Below are positions 18,842 through 30,372 of a stretch of DNA of 64,000 nucleotides, in pieces; position 1 is the stretch's first letter, and each line of letters opens with the position of its first letter. The notes beneath the pieces are model-generated. The model was not told the DNA's origin. It was given only the letters and a program-made list of their open reading frames with translations, and made no database searches. Position numbers and translations under genes: made by a program. Source of the stretch: Paraburkholderia haematera (GTDB taxonomy: Bacteria; Pseudomonadota; Gammaproteobacteria; Burkholderiales; Burkholderiaceae); contig NZ_CAJNBK010000002.1 in the NCBI RefSeq assembly GCF_905220975.1, positions 496,001-560,000 on the forward strand, in the 5' to 3' direction.

Positions 18842-20281
18842 CTACAGGATCGGCGAGAACAACCGCGCCACGTGCATCAGCACGCGCCGCAGCGCGCCCG
18901 CTTTGCGATACTCGGTGCGGTCGATTTCGAGCGACTCCGCGAAGTCCTTGAGCAGCATGGCTTCGACCTCTTTGGCGAAGCCGCGGTCCACAGTGAGCAC
19001 CATGATCTCGAAGTTCAGGCGGAACGAACGGTTGTCGAGATTCGCGCTGCCGATTGCCGCCGCGACGCTGTCGATCAGCACGACCTTCTGATGCAGGAAA
19101 CCCGGCTGGTAGCGGAACATCCGGATGCCCGCGCGCAGCGAGTCGTATGCATACAGTTTCGAGGCGGCGAACACCACACGATGATCGCGCCGGCACGGAA
19201 TCAGAATGCGCACATCCACGCCGCGCAACACCGCCAGTCGCAGCGCGGCGAAAACGGCTTCGTCGGGCACAAGATAAGGCGTCGTGATCCAGATCCGCTC
19301 GCGAGCCGCGTTGATCGCCTCCACGAAGAAGAGCGAGCAGGTCTCCTGCTTGTCGGCCGGGCCGCTCGGCACGACGAGACAGTGCATGCCCTGGTCGGCC
19401 GGCTCGGCGGCCGGCATGGCGAACTCGGGCAACTCCTGGGTCGCCCAGTGCCAGTCTTCGGTGAACACGAACTGGATGCTGGCGACGGCCGGGCCGCGCA
19501 CTTCGATATGCGTATCGCGCCACGGCGATAGCGGCGGCTTGCTGCCGAGATATTCGACACCGACGTTGTGTCCGCCGACAAACGCGCGCTCACCGTCCAC
19601 CGAGACGATTTTGCGGTGATTGCGGAAGTTCAACTGCAGTCGATTGACGAAGCGGCGATTGGTGGCGAACGGGTGCGTCTCCACGCCGGCCGCGCGCAGC
19701 GCCGCCACGTAGCGGTGGGGCAGATCGAAACTGCCGATGCTGTCGTACAGAAAGTAGACGCGCACGCCTTGCTGCGCTTTCGCGATCAGTGCGTCTTTGA
19801 GCATTTCGCCGAGCGCGTCGTCGCGCACGATGAAGAACTGCACGATCACGTAATTGCGTGCGCCTTCGATCGCTTCGAAGATCGCTTCGAAAGTCGCGGC
19901 TCCGTTCACGAGCGTGCGCACGGAATTGCCTGGCAGGAACGGCATGCCACTCAGGCGCGTAAGCGAGTGCACAAGCCTGGCGCCCAGCTCCTGCGTGGGC
20001 AGTCCTGCGGAAGAGGCCCGCGTATCCCATTCCCGAGGATGGGCGCGTGTGCGCAGCAATTCGTTTTCGATGCGGCGAGCGTCCGCGTAACCCTGGAATT
20101 TGCTGCGGCCGAGAAACAGGTAGGGCACCAGCGTCAGATACGGCATGGCGACCAGCGACACGGCCCATGCGATCGCGCCTTGCGACGTGCGGGTGTACAG
20201 AATCGCGTGGCACGCCGCAACCACGCCGAGAATATGGGCGAGGGCGACCAGCGGGCCGACATGAAGCAGGTCGAATTCCAT
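18842..20281 (-). CDS. cls: Cardiolipin synthase
   Basis: A 479-residue phospholipase-D superfamily membrane enzyme that condenses two phosphatidylglycerols into cardiolipin. Two N-terminal hydrophobic helices (about residues 8-28 and 35-57) anchor it. The HKD motifs are HRKIVSVD with GGHN, and HQKVVLID followed by GSANLDNRS. Both catalytic His/Lys/Asp sets are intact. Layout fits the ClsA type. It ends 76 bases before the peroxidase stop, convergently. Confidence 0.95.
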   Translation of the reverse strand: MEFDLLHVGPLVALAHILGVVAACHAILYTRTSQGAIAWAVSLVAMPYLTLVPYLFLGRSKFQGYADARRIENELLRTRAHPREWDTRASSAGLPTQELGARLVHSLTRLSGMPFLPGNSVRTLVNGAATFEAIFEAIEGARNYVIVQFFIVRDDALGEMLKDALIAKAQQGVRVYFLYDSIGSFDLPHRYVAALRAAGVETHPFATNRRFVNRLQLNFRNHRKIVSVDGERAFVGGHNVGVEYLGSKPPLSPWRDTHIEVRGPAVASIQFVFTEDWHWATQELPEFAMPAAEPADQGMHCLVVPSGPADKQETCSLFFVEAINAARERIWITTPYLVPDEAVFAALRLAVLRGVDVRILIPCRRDHRVVFAASKLYAYDSLRAGIRMFRYQPGFLHQKVVLIDSVAAAIGSANLDNRSFRLNFEIMVLTVDRGFAKEVEAMLLKDFAESLEIDRTEYRKAGALRRVLMHVARLFSPIL

Positions 20282-20508
20282 AGGCAGGCGAAGGGTTGGC
20301 AGAGCGCCGCCGCGGCTGCCTGACGGCGCCGCGGACAGCAGACCGCGCCCATCTTACCGAACGTGAGTGCGTTGAGGTGGCCTGACTCACGGGCCAGAGG
20401 CAGAAGACACGTGGGCGGCCCCCGGATAATTCACAGGCGACCCACGGACGAAGCGCGCCGCAAGCACTGAATGCCTGCCGCACGCCTCGAGGATCCAGCA
20501 AGAAAACG

Positions 20509-21393
20509 TCAGACTGGCAGATCCGCGGCCTGGATCAGGAACACGTTGTCGTCGCCGGCACTCGTCGACAGCCACACCAGATCGAGACCGCCGAATGCCG
20601 CTTCGACGTTCGCGCGCTCGTTACCGATCTCGACCACCAGCACGCCGTCTTCGGTCAGCCAGTTGCGTGCTTCGGCGATGATCCGGCGCACGATATCCAT
20701 GCCGTCCGCGCCGCCTGCCAGAGCCATGTCGGGCTCGTGCTTGTATTCGGCGGGCAGTTCCTTCATCGAGGCGGCGTTCACATACGGCGGATTGCTGATG
20801 ATCACGTCGTAGCGGCGCTCGGCGAGCGGCGCGTACAGATCGCCTTCGAAGAGGGCGACGCGGTCGTCGAGCCGGTAATCCGTCACGTTGCGTGTGGCGA
20901 CTTCCAGCGCGGGTGCGGAGAGATCGACTGCGTCGATATCCGCATTCGGGAATGCGTGCGCCGCGAGGATCGCGAGGCAGCCGGAGCCCGTGCACAGTTC
21001 CAGCACGGCGGCCACCTGTTCGGGATCTTCGACGTACGGTTGCAGGCCGTCCTGCAGCAACTCGCCGATGAACGAGCGCGGCACGATCACGCGTTCATCC
21101 ACGTAGAAGCGGAAGCCGTGCATCCACGCTTCCTGCGTGATGTAGGCCGCCGGCACGCGCAGACCGGCGCGGCGCTCGATCACGTTCAGTACGGCGTCGA
21201 TTTCTGCGGCGGAGAGACGCGCGTCGAGGAATGGCTCCAGCAGATCGAGCGGCAGGTGCAGCGTCTGCAGGATCAGATAGGCGGCTTCGTCGTAGGCGTT
21301 GGCCGAGCCGTGGCCGAACGACAACTCGGCCTGATTGAAGCGCGACACCGCAAAACGCAGCAGGTCGCGGACAGTTGAAAACGGGAGCGTCAT
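20509..21393 (-). CDS. prmB: Ribosomal protein L3 N5-glutamine methyltransferase
   Basis: A 294-residue class I SAM-dependent methyltransferase. It has the SAM loop LELCTGSGCLAI, the catalytic NPPY in DVIISNPPYVNA, and an N-terminal helical domain (residues 1-95). The Y..EAWMHGFRFYVDERVIVPRSF segment (with VPRS rather than the VPRPET of PrmC) favours PrmB, which methylates a glutamine of L3. It follows dapE by 16 bases and is the last gene of the minus-strand dap cluster. Confidence 0.93.
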   Translation of the reverse strand: MTLPFSTVRDLLRFAVSRFNQAELSFGHGSANAYDEAAYLILQTLHLPLDLLEPFLDARLSAAEIDAVLNVIERRAGLRVPAAYITQEAWMHGFRFYVDERVIVPRSFIGELLQDGLQPYVEDPEQVAAVLELCTGSGCLAILAAHAFPNADIDAVDLSAPALEVATRNVTDYRLDDRVALFEGDLYAPLAERRYDVIISNPPYVNAASMKELPAEYKHEPDMALAGGADGMDIVRRIIAEARNWLTEDGVLVVEIGNERANVEAAFGGLDLVWLSTSAGDDNVFLIQAADLPV

Positions 21394-21409
21394 CGCGGAA
21401 ATTCCTTGG

Positions 21410-22710
<1,301 letters not shown>

Positions 22711-23076
22711 TCAGGCAAACAACGCCGTGTATTCGTCCGCGGAGAAACCGAGCGACTTGACCTTTCCATTGACCACGAGCACCGGCCGTTTGATCACCGA
22801 CGGCTTGTGGATCATCAACGCGATCGCGCCGGACTGCGTGTCCGCCGCCGCCTTCATGTCGTCGGACAGGCCGCGCCAGGTCGTGCCGCGACGGTTCAGC
22901 AACGCGTCGAGCTTCACGTCCTTCAGCCAGTCCTGCACGAGCGGCTCGGTCACACCGTGTTTCTTGAAGTCGTGGAATTCGAACTCGACGTCATGCTCTT
23001 CCAGCCACACACGGGCCTTCTTCACGGTGTCGCAATTCGGAATGCCGTAGACCACGGTTTTGGTGCCGCGTGCCAT
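22711..23076 (-). CDS. ArsC/Spx-family protein (YffB-like)
   Basis: A 121-residue thioredoxin-fold protein with VYGIPNCDTVKKARVWLEEHDV at the N-terminus, one Cys in the active loop, and KRPVLVVNGK near residue 97 where ArsC-family proteins have the RP cis-proline segment. It resembles E. coli YffB, also encoded next to dapE. A glutathione-linked reductase role is suggested for YffB but not proven. Its start overlaps the dapD stop (TGATG), implying coupling. Confidence 0.9.
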   Translation of the reverse strand: MARGTKTVVYGIPNCDTVKKARVWLEEHDVEFEFHDFKKHGVTEPLVQDWLKDVKLDALLNRRGTTWRGLSDDMKAAADTQSGAIALMIHKPSVIKRPVLVVNGKVKSLGFSADEYTALFA

Positions 23077-23903
23077 CAGTCGCCTCGCAGCAGCTCGTTC
23101 AGGCCGACCTTCGCGCGTGTCTTGGCGTCGACCTTCTTGACGATCACGGCGCAGTAGAGGCTGTGCGAGCCGTCTTTCGACGGCAGGTTGCCCGCCACCA
23201 CCACCGAGCCCGCCGGAATGCGGCCGTACGTGACTTCACCGGTTTCGCGGTCGTAAATCTTGGTGCTCTGGCCGAGGTACACGCCCATCGAGATCACCGA
23301 GTTTTCTTCGACGATCACGCCTTCCACCACTTCCGAGCGCGCGCCGATGAAGCAGTTGTCTTCGATGATGACCGGGTTGGCCTGCAGCGGCTCCAGCACG
23401 CCGCCAATGCCCACGCCACCCGACAGGTGGACGTTCTTGCCGATCTGCGCGCACGAACCGACCGTGGCCCACGTGTCGACCATCGAGCCTTCGTCCACGT
23501 AAGCGCCGATGTTGGTGTACGACGGCATCAGCACCACGTTCTTCGCGATGAACGAGCCGCGGCGCGCGATGGCGGGCGGCACCACGCGGAAGCCGCCGGC
23601 GGCGAAGTCTTCAGCGGTGTAGTTGGCGAACTTCGACGGCACCTTGTCGTAGAACTGCGAGTAGCCACCGGCCGCTTGCACCACGTTGTCTTCCAATCGG
23701 AACGACAGCAGAACGGCCTTCTTCAGCCATTGATTGACGACCCAGTCGCCGTCCTTCTTTTCGGCCACGCGCAGCGCGCCCTTGTCCAGTTGCTCGATCG
23801 CATGGGCGACGGCTTCACGCACGTCGGCCGGAGCGGCCTTCGGCGACAGGTCGGCGCGGTTTTCCCAGGCGGTATCAATGATCTGCTGAAGTTGTTGCGA
23901 CAT
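23076..23903 (-). CDS. dapD: Tetrahydrodipicolinate N-succinyltransferase
   Basis: A 275-residue left-handed beta-helix acyltransferase that succinylates tetrahydrodipicolinate, the committed step of the succinylase branch of lysine/DAP synthesis. An N-terminal helical domain ([18 protein letters not shown]) is followed by [20 protein letters not shown] and many hexapeptide turns ([36 protein letters not shown]). Start MSQQLQQ at 23903 gives the family length. It follows dapC after a 105-base gap with short tandem repeats. Confidence 0.96.
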   Translation of the reverse strand: MSQQLQQIIDTAWENRADLSPKAAPADVREAVAHAIEQLDKGALRVAEKKDGDWVVNQWLKKAVLLSFRLEDNVVQAAGGYSQFYDKVPSKFANYTAEDFAAGGFRVVPPAIARRGSFIAKNVVLMPSYTNIGAYVDEGSMVDTWATVGSCAQIGKNVHLSGGVGIGGVLEPLQANPVIIEDNCFIGARSEVVEGVIVEENSVISMGVYLGQSTKIYDRETGEVTYGRIPAGSVVVAGNLPSKDGSHSLYCAVIVKKVDAKTRAKVGLNELLRGD

Positions 23904-23968
23904 ATGCGTGCTTTTCTGAAGAGTTGAAGTCTGAAGAAGGGAATGCGGTGCGCGGGGCTGCCGAATAC

Positions 23969-24007
23969 GAAAAACGCACGAAAAACGCACGAAAAACGCA
24001 CGAAAAA
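23969..24007. repeat. 11-bp tandem repeat between dapC and dapD
   Basis: Three consecutive copies of GAAAAACGCAC (23969-24001) plus a partial fourth, abutting the dapC stop codon. On the transcribed minus strand they give repeated GTGCGTTTTTC units. The T tracts recall terminators, but there is no hairpin. Confidence 0.85.
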
Positions 24008-24008
24008 C

Positions 24009-25226
24009 TCAGCCCGCGAGCGCGCGGCAAAAATCGACGATCCGTTGTGCGCCTTGCGTGCATTCGTCGACATCGGCGACGAGCGCCATGCGCACGAAAT
24101 TGCGGCCGGGGTTCACACCGTGCGCAGTGCGCGCGAGGAAGGAGCCCGGCAGAACCGTCACATTATAGTCGGCGTAGAGGCGCTGGGCGAACTCGGTGTC
24201 CGACAGGCCCGTGCGCGAGACGTCCGCCCACAGGTAGAACGCCGCGTCCGGCAGGCGTACGTCGAGCACCTCGGCGAGCATCGGCGTCACGGTGGAAAAC
24301 TTCTGCACATACTTCGCGCGGTTCTCGCGCACGTGCGTTTCGTCATTCCAGGCCGCGATGCTGGCACTCTGGAACACGGTCGACAAGGCCGCGCCGTGGT
24401 ATGTCCGGTATAGCAGGAAGTCTTTCAGGATCGCCGCGTCGCCCGCCACGAAGCCCGAGCGCATGCCTGGCACGTTCGAGCGCTTGGACAGGCTCGACAG
24501 CATGACAAGGCGCTCGAAGCCGCGACCGAGCTTGTGGGCCGCTTCCAGGCCGCCGAGCGGCGGATGGGCTTCGTCGAAGTAGATTTCCGAGTAGCACTCG
24601 TCCGAGGCGATCACGAAGCCGTAACGGTCCGACAGCGCGAACAGTTCGCGCCAGTCGTCGAGCGTGAGCACGGCGCCGGTGGGATTGCCCGGCGAGCACA
24701 CGTACAACAGCTGAGTGCGCGCCCAGATGTCGGCCGGGACCGCCGAATAGTCGCAGGCAAAGTTGCGCGCCGGGTCGCTATTGACGAAGTACGGCTGCGC
24801 GCCGGCGAGAATCGCCGCGCCTTCGTAGATTTGGTAGAACGGGTTCGGACAGAGTACGATCGCAGGCTCGCCGTCAGCATTCTGTCTGGGGGCGATGACC
24901 GTTTGTGCGAGCGCAAAAAGCGCCTCGCGCGAGCCCGCCACCGGCAGCACCTGGGTAGCCGGATCGACCGGGGGCAGGGTGTAGCGCTGCGTCACCCATT
25001 TCGCGATCGACTCGCGCAGGGCAGGCGTTCCGATGGTGGCCGGATACGACGACAAACCGCCGAGCGAGGCAATCACCGCGTCGCGAATCAGCGAGGGCGT
25101 GGGATGTTTCGGTTCGCCGATGCCGAAGCTGATATGCGCGAGGCCGGCCGGCGGCGTGACGTCCTTGAAAAGCGCACGCAGCTTTTCGAACGGATAGGGC
25201 TGAAGGGAGTCGAGTAGAGGGTTCAC
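24009..25226 (-). CDS. dapC: Succinyldiaminopimelate transaminase
   Basis: A 405-residue fold type I PLP aminotransferase. It has FGIGEPKHPTP, VLPVAGSREALF, CSPGNPTGAVLT, DECYSEIYF and the PLP lysine in SLSKRSNVPGMRSGF. Gene order dapC-dapD-dapE in one direction supports succinyl-amino-ketopimelate as substrate. The start is taken as the GTG at 25226 (VNPLLDSLQPYPFEKL), which matches the usual N-terminus; the ribosome site before it is weak, and upstream in-frame sequence is not family-like. Confidence 0.93.
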   Translation of the reverse strand: MNPLLDSLQPYPFEKLRALFKDVTPPAGLAHISFGIGEPKHPTPSLIRDAVIASLGGLSSYPATIGTPALRESIAKWVTQRYTLPPVDPATQVLPVAGSREALFALAQTVIAPRQNADGEPAIVLCPNPFYQIYEGAAILAGAQPYFVNSDPARNFACDYSAVPADIWARTQLLYVCSPGNPTGAVLTLDDWRELFALSDRYGFVIASDECYSEIYFDEAHPPLGGLEAAHKLGRGFERLVMLSSLSKRSNVPGMRSGFVAGDAAILKDFLLYRTYHGAALSTVFQSASIAAWNDETHVRENRAKYVQKFSTVTPMLAEVLDVRLPDAAFYLWADVSRTGLSDTEFAQRLYADYNVTVLPGSFLARTAHGVNPGRNFVRMALVADVDECTQGAQRIVDFCRALAG

Positions 25227-25588
25227 TGGGCGGATCGAGCCTGATCGAGGATGGGCGCAGACGGATGCAGGGAGACGCTGGGCACGCGCGCTGATCGCAA
25301 AACGCATGAATGACGCGAAATGACGCGAAAAGGGTGGCAGCGGCGGCGAGCGGATGATTATAGCGTGGCGCGCAGCCGTTCGCGGACCGGCGCGGCGCAA
25401 CCCGCCAGGCGGCGCAGGCAATGCGACGCAGCGGAAACGACGCGAACCGCGGACGGTGCGCGTAAAAAATAAGCAGGAGCAGTAATGGTCGTAGCAGCAA
25501 TGGACACATCCGGACGAAGCGGGCGCGAGGACGCCGCCTTCGGCAGCACTAGCCGCAAGCGCAGCCACGGCCGCGGGAGGACCGCGCA

Positions 25589-26587
25589 ATGAGCAACTGG
25601 CTTCGCAATAGCTGGCCGACGGGTTGGCCTACCCTCGCGATCATGCTGGGCGCCTCGGTGTGGGGCATGATCTGGTACCCGCTGCGCATGCTGAATGCGC
25701 TCGGCGTAACCGGTACGGCCGCGAGCGCGCTCACTAGCGGCGCCGGTTGCCTGTTCGTCCTGCTGGTGCGCTATCGCGCGCTCAGGACCGTGCGCTGGCA
25801 CTGGCTGCTGCCGGCCTTGGCGCTGGCCGCAGGCATCACCAATCTCGGCTTCGTGTGGGGTTCGATCCATGGCGAGGTGATGCGCGTTCTGTTGCTGTTC
25901 TATCTCACCCCTGCCTGGACCGCGCTCTTTGCGCACTTCATCCTGCATGAACGGCTCACCTGGGCGGGCGCCGGCCTCGCCGCGCTATCGCTCGCTGGCG
26001 CGATGACCATGCTGTGGTCGCCGCAACTGGGCATCCCGGTGCCCGGCAACCTGGCCGAATGGGCCGGGCTTGCGGGCGGCATGGGCTTCGCGATGAGCAA
26101 CGTGCTGATTCTCAAGACAAGCCGGGTGCTGCCTGAGATGAAACCGGAAATGCGCACCGCGACGATCTTCGGCGGCGCGGCGATTTTCAGCGCCTTTGCA
26201 TCGCTGTTCGAGGCAATGCCCGCACCGCCCACCGGCGCGCATCTCGGCACGGCCGCGCTATTGGTGCTCGGCCTCGGTTTTCTGCTCGCGTCGAACAATA
26301 TGCTCGTGCAGTATGGACTTTCGCGCGTGCCGGCCAATCGGGCCTCGATCATCATGCTGTTCGAGATCGTGGTCACGGCCTTGTCCGCGTGGCTCTTTGC
26401 CGGCGAGACGCCGGGCCCGCGCGAATGGGCCGGCGGCGCGTGCATCGTGCTGGCGTCGGCGCTATCCAGCTGGGTGCACCGGACCAAGGCTTTGCCGCCT
26501 GATCCGGCCAATCAGGACACGGGTCTCGACACCGGCGACAGCACAGACCGTAAGGACGCTAAGAACCGCTCGCGCGCGATGGTATGA
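25589..26587 (+). CDS. EamA-family (DMT superfamily) transporter
   Basis: A 332-residue inner-membrane protein with about ten hydrophobic helices arranged as two EamA repeats, the second ending in ASIIMLFEIVVTALSAWLFAGE, the usual conserved segment. Such proteins export amino acids or other metabolites. The substrate is unknown; the position divergent from dapC is only a faint hint toward amino acids. GGGAGG lies at proper spacing before the ATG. The C-terminal ~30 residues are charged and cytoplasmic. Confidence 0.9.
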   Translation: MSNWLRNSWPTGWPTLAIMLGASVWGMIWYPLRMLNALGVTGTAASALTSGAGCLFVLLVRYRALRTVRWHWLLPALALAAGITNLGFVWGSIHGEVMRVLLLFYLTPAWTALFAHFILHERLTWAGAGLAALSLAGAMTMLWSPQLGIPVPGNLAEWAGLAGGMGFAMSNVLILKTSRVLPEMKPEMRTATIFGGAAIFSAFASLFEAMPAPPTGAHLGTAALLVLGLGFLLASNNMLVQYGLSRVPANRASIIMLFEIVVTALSAWLFAGETPGPREWAGGACIVLASALSSWVHRTKALPPDPANQDTGLDTGDSTDRKDAKNRSRAMV

Positions 26588-26736
26588 TTGCCCCTCATTA
26601 GCCGGCGCATGCTTCACCGCGTGCGATTGGCGCCCGTGTCGCGGGGTTTCGCGGGCCGTTTCGCTGCATCGGCGAACGGCTGGCGCGAACTTCACGAGCC
26701 ACCTTTTATTTTCCCTTTTCAAACAGCGAAATCGCC

Positions 26737-29700
26737 GTGCGTCTGACCTCGATCAAACTCGCTGGCTTCAAGTCATTCGTCGATCCCACGCATTTCCAGG
26801 TCCCGGGCCAGCTTGTCGGCGTGGTCGGACCGAATGGGTGCGGCAAGTCCAATATCATCGACGCCGTGCGCTGGGTGCTCGGCGAATCGCGCGCTTCCGA
26901 GCTGCGCGGCGAGTCGATGCAGGACGTGATCTTCAATGGCTCGACCGCGCGCAAGCCGGGTAGCCGCGCCAGCGTCGAACTCGTGTTCGACAACGCCGAC
27001 GGCCGGGCCGCCGGGCAGTGGGGGCAGTATGCCGAAATCGCCGTCAAGCGCGTGCTCACGCGCGACGGCACCTCGAGCTACTACATCAACAACCTGCCGG
27101 CTCGCCGCCGCGACATTCAGGACATCTTCCTCGGTACCGGCCTCGGGCCGCGTGCGTACGCGATCATCGGGCAGGGCATGATCGCGCGCCTGATCGAGGC
27201 GAAGCCCGAAGAGCTGCGCGTGTTCCTCGAAGAAGCCGCGGGCGTGTCGAAGTACAAGGAACGCCGCCGCGAGACGGAGAACCGTCTGCACGACACGCGC
27301 GAGAATCTGATCCGCGTCGAAGACATCGTCCGCGAACTCAGTGCGAACCTCGAGAAGCTCGAGGCGCAGGCAATCGTCGCGACCAAATACAAGGATTTGC
27401 AGGCCGACGGCGAAGAGAAGCAACGTCTGTTGTGGCTGTTGCGCAAGAACGAAGCCGGCGGCGAGCAGGAGCGCCAGCAACGCGCCATCGAACAGGCGCA
27501 GATCGACCTCGAAGCGCAAACCGCGAAGCTGCGCGAAGTCGAAGCGCAGCTCGAAACGCTGCGCGTCGCGCATTATTCCGCCAGTGACGCAATGCAGGGT
27601 GCGCAGGGCGCGTTGTACGAGGCGAATGCCGAAGTCAGCCGCCTCGAGGCCGAGATCAAGTTCATCGTCGAATCGCGCAACCGCGTGCAGGCGCAGATCG
27701 CCGCGTTGACCGCGCAGCGTGAACAGTGGCAATCGCAAGCCCAGAAAGCGCAAGGCGATCTCGAAGACGCCGAAGAACAACTCGCAGTCGCCGAAGAAAA
27801 AGCCGCGCTGGCCGAAGACGAAGCCGCCGCGAAGCACGATGCGATGCCGGCGCTGGAAGCGCGCTGGCGCGACGCGCAGACCGAACTGAACGCCGAGCGC
27901 GGCGGGATCGCGCAGACCGAACAGGCCATCAAGCTCGAAGCCGCGCATCAGCGCAATGCGGATCAGCAATTGCAGCAACTGCAGCAGCGTCACGAGCGGC
28001 TGAAGTTGGAAGCGGGCGGTCTCGACGCGCCCGACGAAGCGCAACTCGAAGACCTGCGCATGCAGCTCGCCGAGCACGAAGAAATCCTGCACGACGCGCA
28101 GGCCGGTCTCGCCGACGCGCAGGAAACGCTGCCGCGTCTCGACGGCGAACGGCGTGCGGCCCAGGAACGCGTGCAGTCGGAAAGTGCACAGATTCATCAG
28201 CTTGACGCTCGCCTTGCCGCGCTCAAGCAATTGCAGGAAAACGTTCAGACCGAAGGCAAGATTCAGCCGTGGCTTGAAAAGCACGAGCTGAGCGGCTTGC
28301 CGCGTCTGTGGAAGAAGCTGCACGTCGAAGCAGGCTGGGAAGCCGCGCTCGAAGCGGTGCTGCGCGAGCGGCTCGCTGCGCTGGAGGTGTCGAACCTCGA
28401 CTGGGTCAAGGCATTCGCCACCGATGCGCCGCCCGCCAAGCTCGCGTTCTACGCACCGCCGGCAGCCGGTCAGCCGGTCGCCGCACCGCCGGCTTTGCGT
28501 CCGCTGCTGTCGCTGGTTCGTATCGACGACGCGGGCATTCGCGCCGTGCTGAACGAATGGCTCGGCCTCGCCTTCGCCGCTGACGATCTGCAGCAGGCGC
28601 TCGCCATGCGCGCGCAACTGCCGGAAGGCGGATCGTTCGTCGTGAAGGCCGGCCACGTAGTGACGCGGGTCGGCGTCCAGCTGTATGCCGCCGACTCCGA
28701 ACAGGCCGGCATGCTGGCCCGTCAGCAGGAAATTGAAAACCTGACGCGTCAGGTGCGTGCGCAAGCCCTGCTCGCCGATGAGGCCAAGTCCGCCGCGATC
28801 CGCGCCGAAGCCGCGCATACGCAGGCTGCACAAGTGTTGACCGATGTGCGTCAACAGTCGGAGCGCGCGACGCAACGCGTGCACGCATTGCAGATGGACG
28901 TGCTGAAGCTCGCACAGGCACATGAACGCTACACGCAGCGCAGCACGCAGATCCGCGAAGAGCTTGAAGAAATCACCGCGCAGATCGAAGAGCAGCGCGC
29001 TTTGCGCGCCGAATCGGAAGCGAACTTCGAGCGTCACGACGCCGAACTCGCGGAATTGCAAGCGCGTTTCGAAGATCATCAACTGGCCTTCGAAGCACTC
29101 GACGAATCGCTGACCGCCGCGCGCGCGCAATCGCGTGATCTCGACCGGGCCGCCACCGACGCGCGTTTCGCCGCGCGCAATATGGCGAACCGTATCGACG
29201 AATTGAAGCGCAGCATCCAGGTCTCGCATGAGCAGAGCGAGCGCGTCGCCGCGTCGCTGGAAGACGCGCGCGCCGAGCTGGAAACGATCAACGAGCAAAC
29301 CGCGCATACCGGCTTGCAGGACGCGCTCGATATCCGCGCGGTCAAGGAAGAAGCGCTGCACGCCGCACGTCTCGAACTGGACGACCTGACCGCCAAGCTG
29401 CGTGCCGCCGACGAAACCCGTTTGACCGCCGAACGTGCGCTGCAACCGCTGCGCGACCGCATCAACGAATTGCAGCTGAAGGAACAGGCCGCGCGCCTGA
29501 ACGGCGAGCAGTTCATCGAGCAACTGGCCGCGGCCGGTGTCGATGAGGCGCAATTGCAGGCCAAGCTCACGCCGGACATGAAGCCGTCCTACCTGCAAGG
29601 CGAAGTCACGCGGATCAACAACGCGATCACGGCGCTCGGCCCGGTCAACATGGCCGCACTGGACGAGCTGAAGGCGGCGAGCGAGCGCAAAACGTTCCTC

Positions 29701-30255
29701 GATTCGCAATCGGCCGACCTGACCAACGCGATCGAAACGCTGGAAGACGCGATCCGCAAGATCGACGGCGAAACGCGTACGTTGCTGCAAGGCACTTTCG
29801 ACGAAGTGAACCGTCATTTCGGCGAGCTGTTCCCGCGTCTCTTTGGCGGTGGCCAGGCCAGGCTGATCATGACCGGCGACGAGATTCTCGACGCCGGCGT
29901 GCAGGTGATGGCGCAACCGCCGGGCAAAAAGAATTCGACGATTCACCTGCTGTCGGGCGGCGAAAAGGCACTGACCGCCACCGCGCTGGTGTTCGCGATG
30001 TTCCAGTTGAATCCCGCGCCGTTCTGTCTGCTCGACGAAGTGGACGCGCCGCTCGACGACGCCAATACGGAACGTTTTGCGAACCTCGTACGCGCGATGT
30101 CGGACAAGACGCAGTTCCTGTTCATTTCGCACAACAAGATCGCGATGGAAATGGCGCAGCAACTGATCGGCGTGACCATGCAGGAGCAGGGCGTATCGCG
30201 GATCGTTGCGGTCGACATGGAATCGGCGGCTGGTTTCGCCCAGAATATCGTTTAA
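26737..30255 (+). CDS. smc: Chromosome partition protein SMC
   Basis: A 1172-residue SMC ATPase that condenses and segregates DNA. The N-terminal head has Walker A GPNGCGKSN (residues 31-39); two long coiled-coil arms rich in Glu/Ala/Gln (about 170-500 and 670-1010) flank a hinge (about 510-650); the C-terminal head has LLSGGEKALTA and FCLLDEVDAPLDDANTE. The start is GTG at 26737, giving VRLTSIKLAGFKSFVDP. It is first in the order smc-zipA-ligA-def, common in betaproteobacteria. Confidence 0.97.
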   Translation: MRLTSIKLAGFKSFVDPTHFQVPGQLVGVVGPNGCGKSNIIDAVRWVLGESRASELRGESMQDVIFNGSTARKPGSRASVELVFDNADGRAAGQWGQYAEIAVKRVLTRDGTSSYYINNLPARRRDIQDIFLGTGLGPRAYAIIGQGMIARLIEAKPEELRVFLEEAAGVSKYKERRRETENRLHDTRENLIRVEDIVRELSANLEKLEAQAIVATKYKDLQADGEEKQRLLWLLRKNEAGGEQERQQRAIEQAQIDLEAQTAKLREVEAQLETLRVAHYSASDAMQGAQGALYEANAEVSRLEAEIKFIVESRNRVQAQIAALTAQREQWQSQAQKAQGDLEDAEEQLAVAEEKAALAEDEAAAKHDAMPALEARWRDAQTELNAERGGIAQTEQAIKLEAAHQRNADQQLQQLQQRHERLKLEAGGLDAPDEAQLEDLRMQLAEHEEILHDAQAGLADAQETLPRLDGERRAAQERVQSESAQIHQLDARLAALKQLQENVQTEGKIQPWLEKHELSGLPRLWKKLHVEAGWEAALEAVLRERLAALEVSNLDWVKAFATDAPPAKLAFYAPPAAGQPVAAPPALRPLLSLVRIDDAGIRAVLNEWLGLAFAADDLQQALAMRAQLPEGGSFVVKAGHVVTRVGVQLYAADSEQAGMLARQQEIENLTRQVRAQALLADEAKSAAIRAEAAHTQAAQVLTDVRQQSERATQRVHALQMDVLKLAQAHERYTQRSTQIREELEEITAQIEEQRALRAESEANFERHDAELAELQARFEDHQLAFEALDESLTAARAQSRDLDRAATDARFAARNMANRIDELKRSIQVSHEQSERVAASLEDARAELETINEQTAHTGLQDALDIRAVKEEALHAARLELDDLTAKLRAADETRLTAERALQPLRDRINELQLKEQAARLNGEQFIEQLAAAGVDEAQLQAKLTPDMKPSYLQGEVTRINNAITALGPVNMAALDELKAASERKTFLDSQSADLTNAIETLEDAIRKIDGETRTLLQGTFDEVNRHFGELFPRLFGGGQARLIMTGDEILDAGVQVMAQPPGKKNSTIHLLSGGEKALTATALVFAMFQLNPAPFCLLDEVDAPLDDANTERFANLVRAMSDKTQFLFISHNKIAMEMAQQLIGVTMQEQGVSRIVAVDMESAAGFAQNIV

Positions 30256-30372
30256 GTTTTCGTTTAGATTGATCATCGCGGGCGCCCGCGTTCAGCGCAG
30301 CGGCCATCGGCCGCGCGACACGTGGGGTGGGCGCATAGCCGCGCAGACAAAAGAATTGCTGATGGAGCATGC

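Noticed and set aside
26773..30276. A continuous minus-strand open frame of over 1100 codons opposite smc
   Set aside because: It mirrors the codon-position bias of the G+C-rich smc gene. Its translation has no recognisable domain and smc is a complete, conserved protein.
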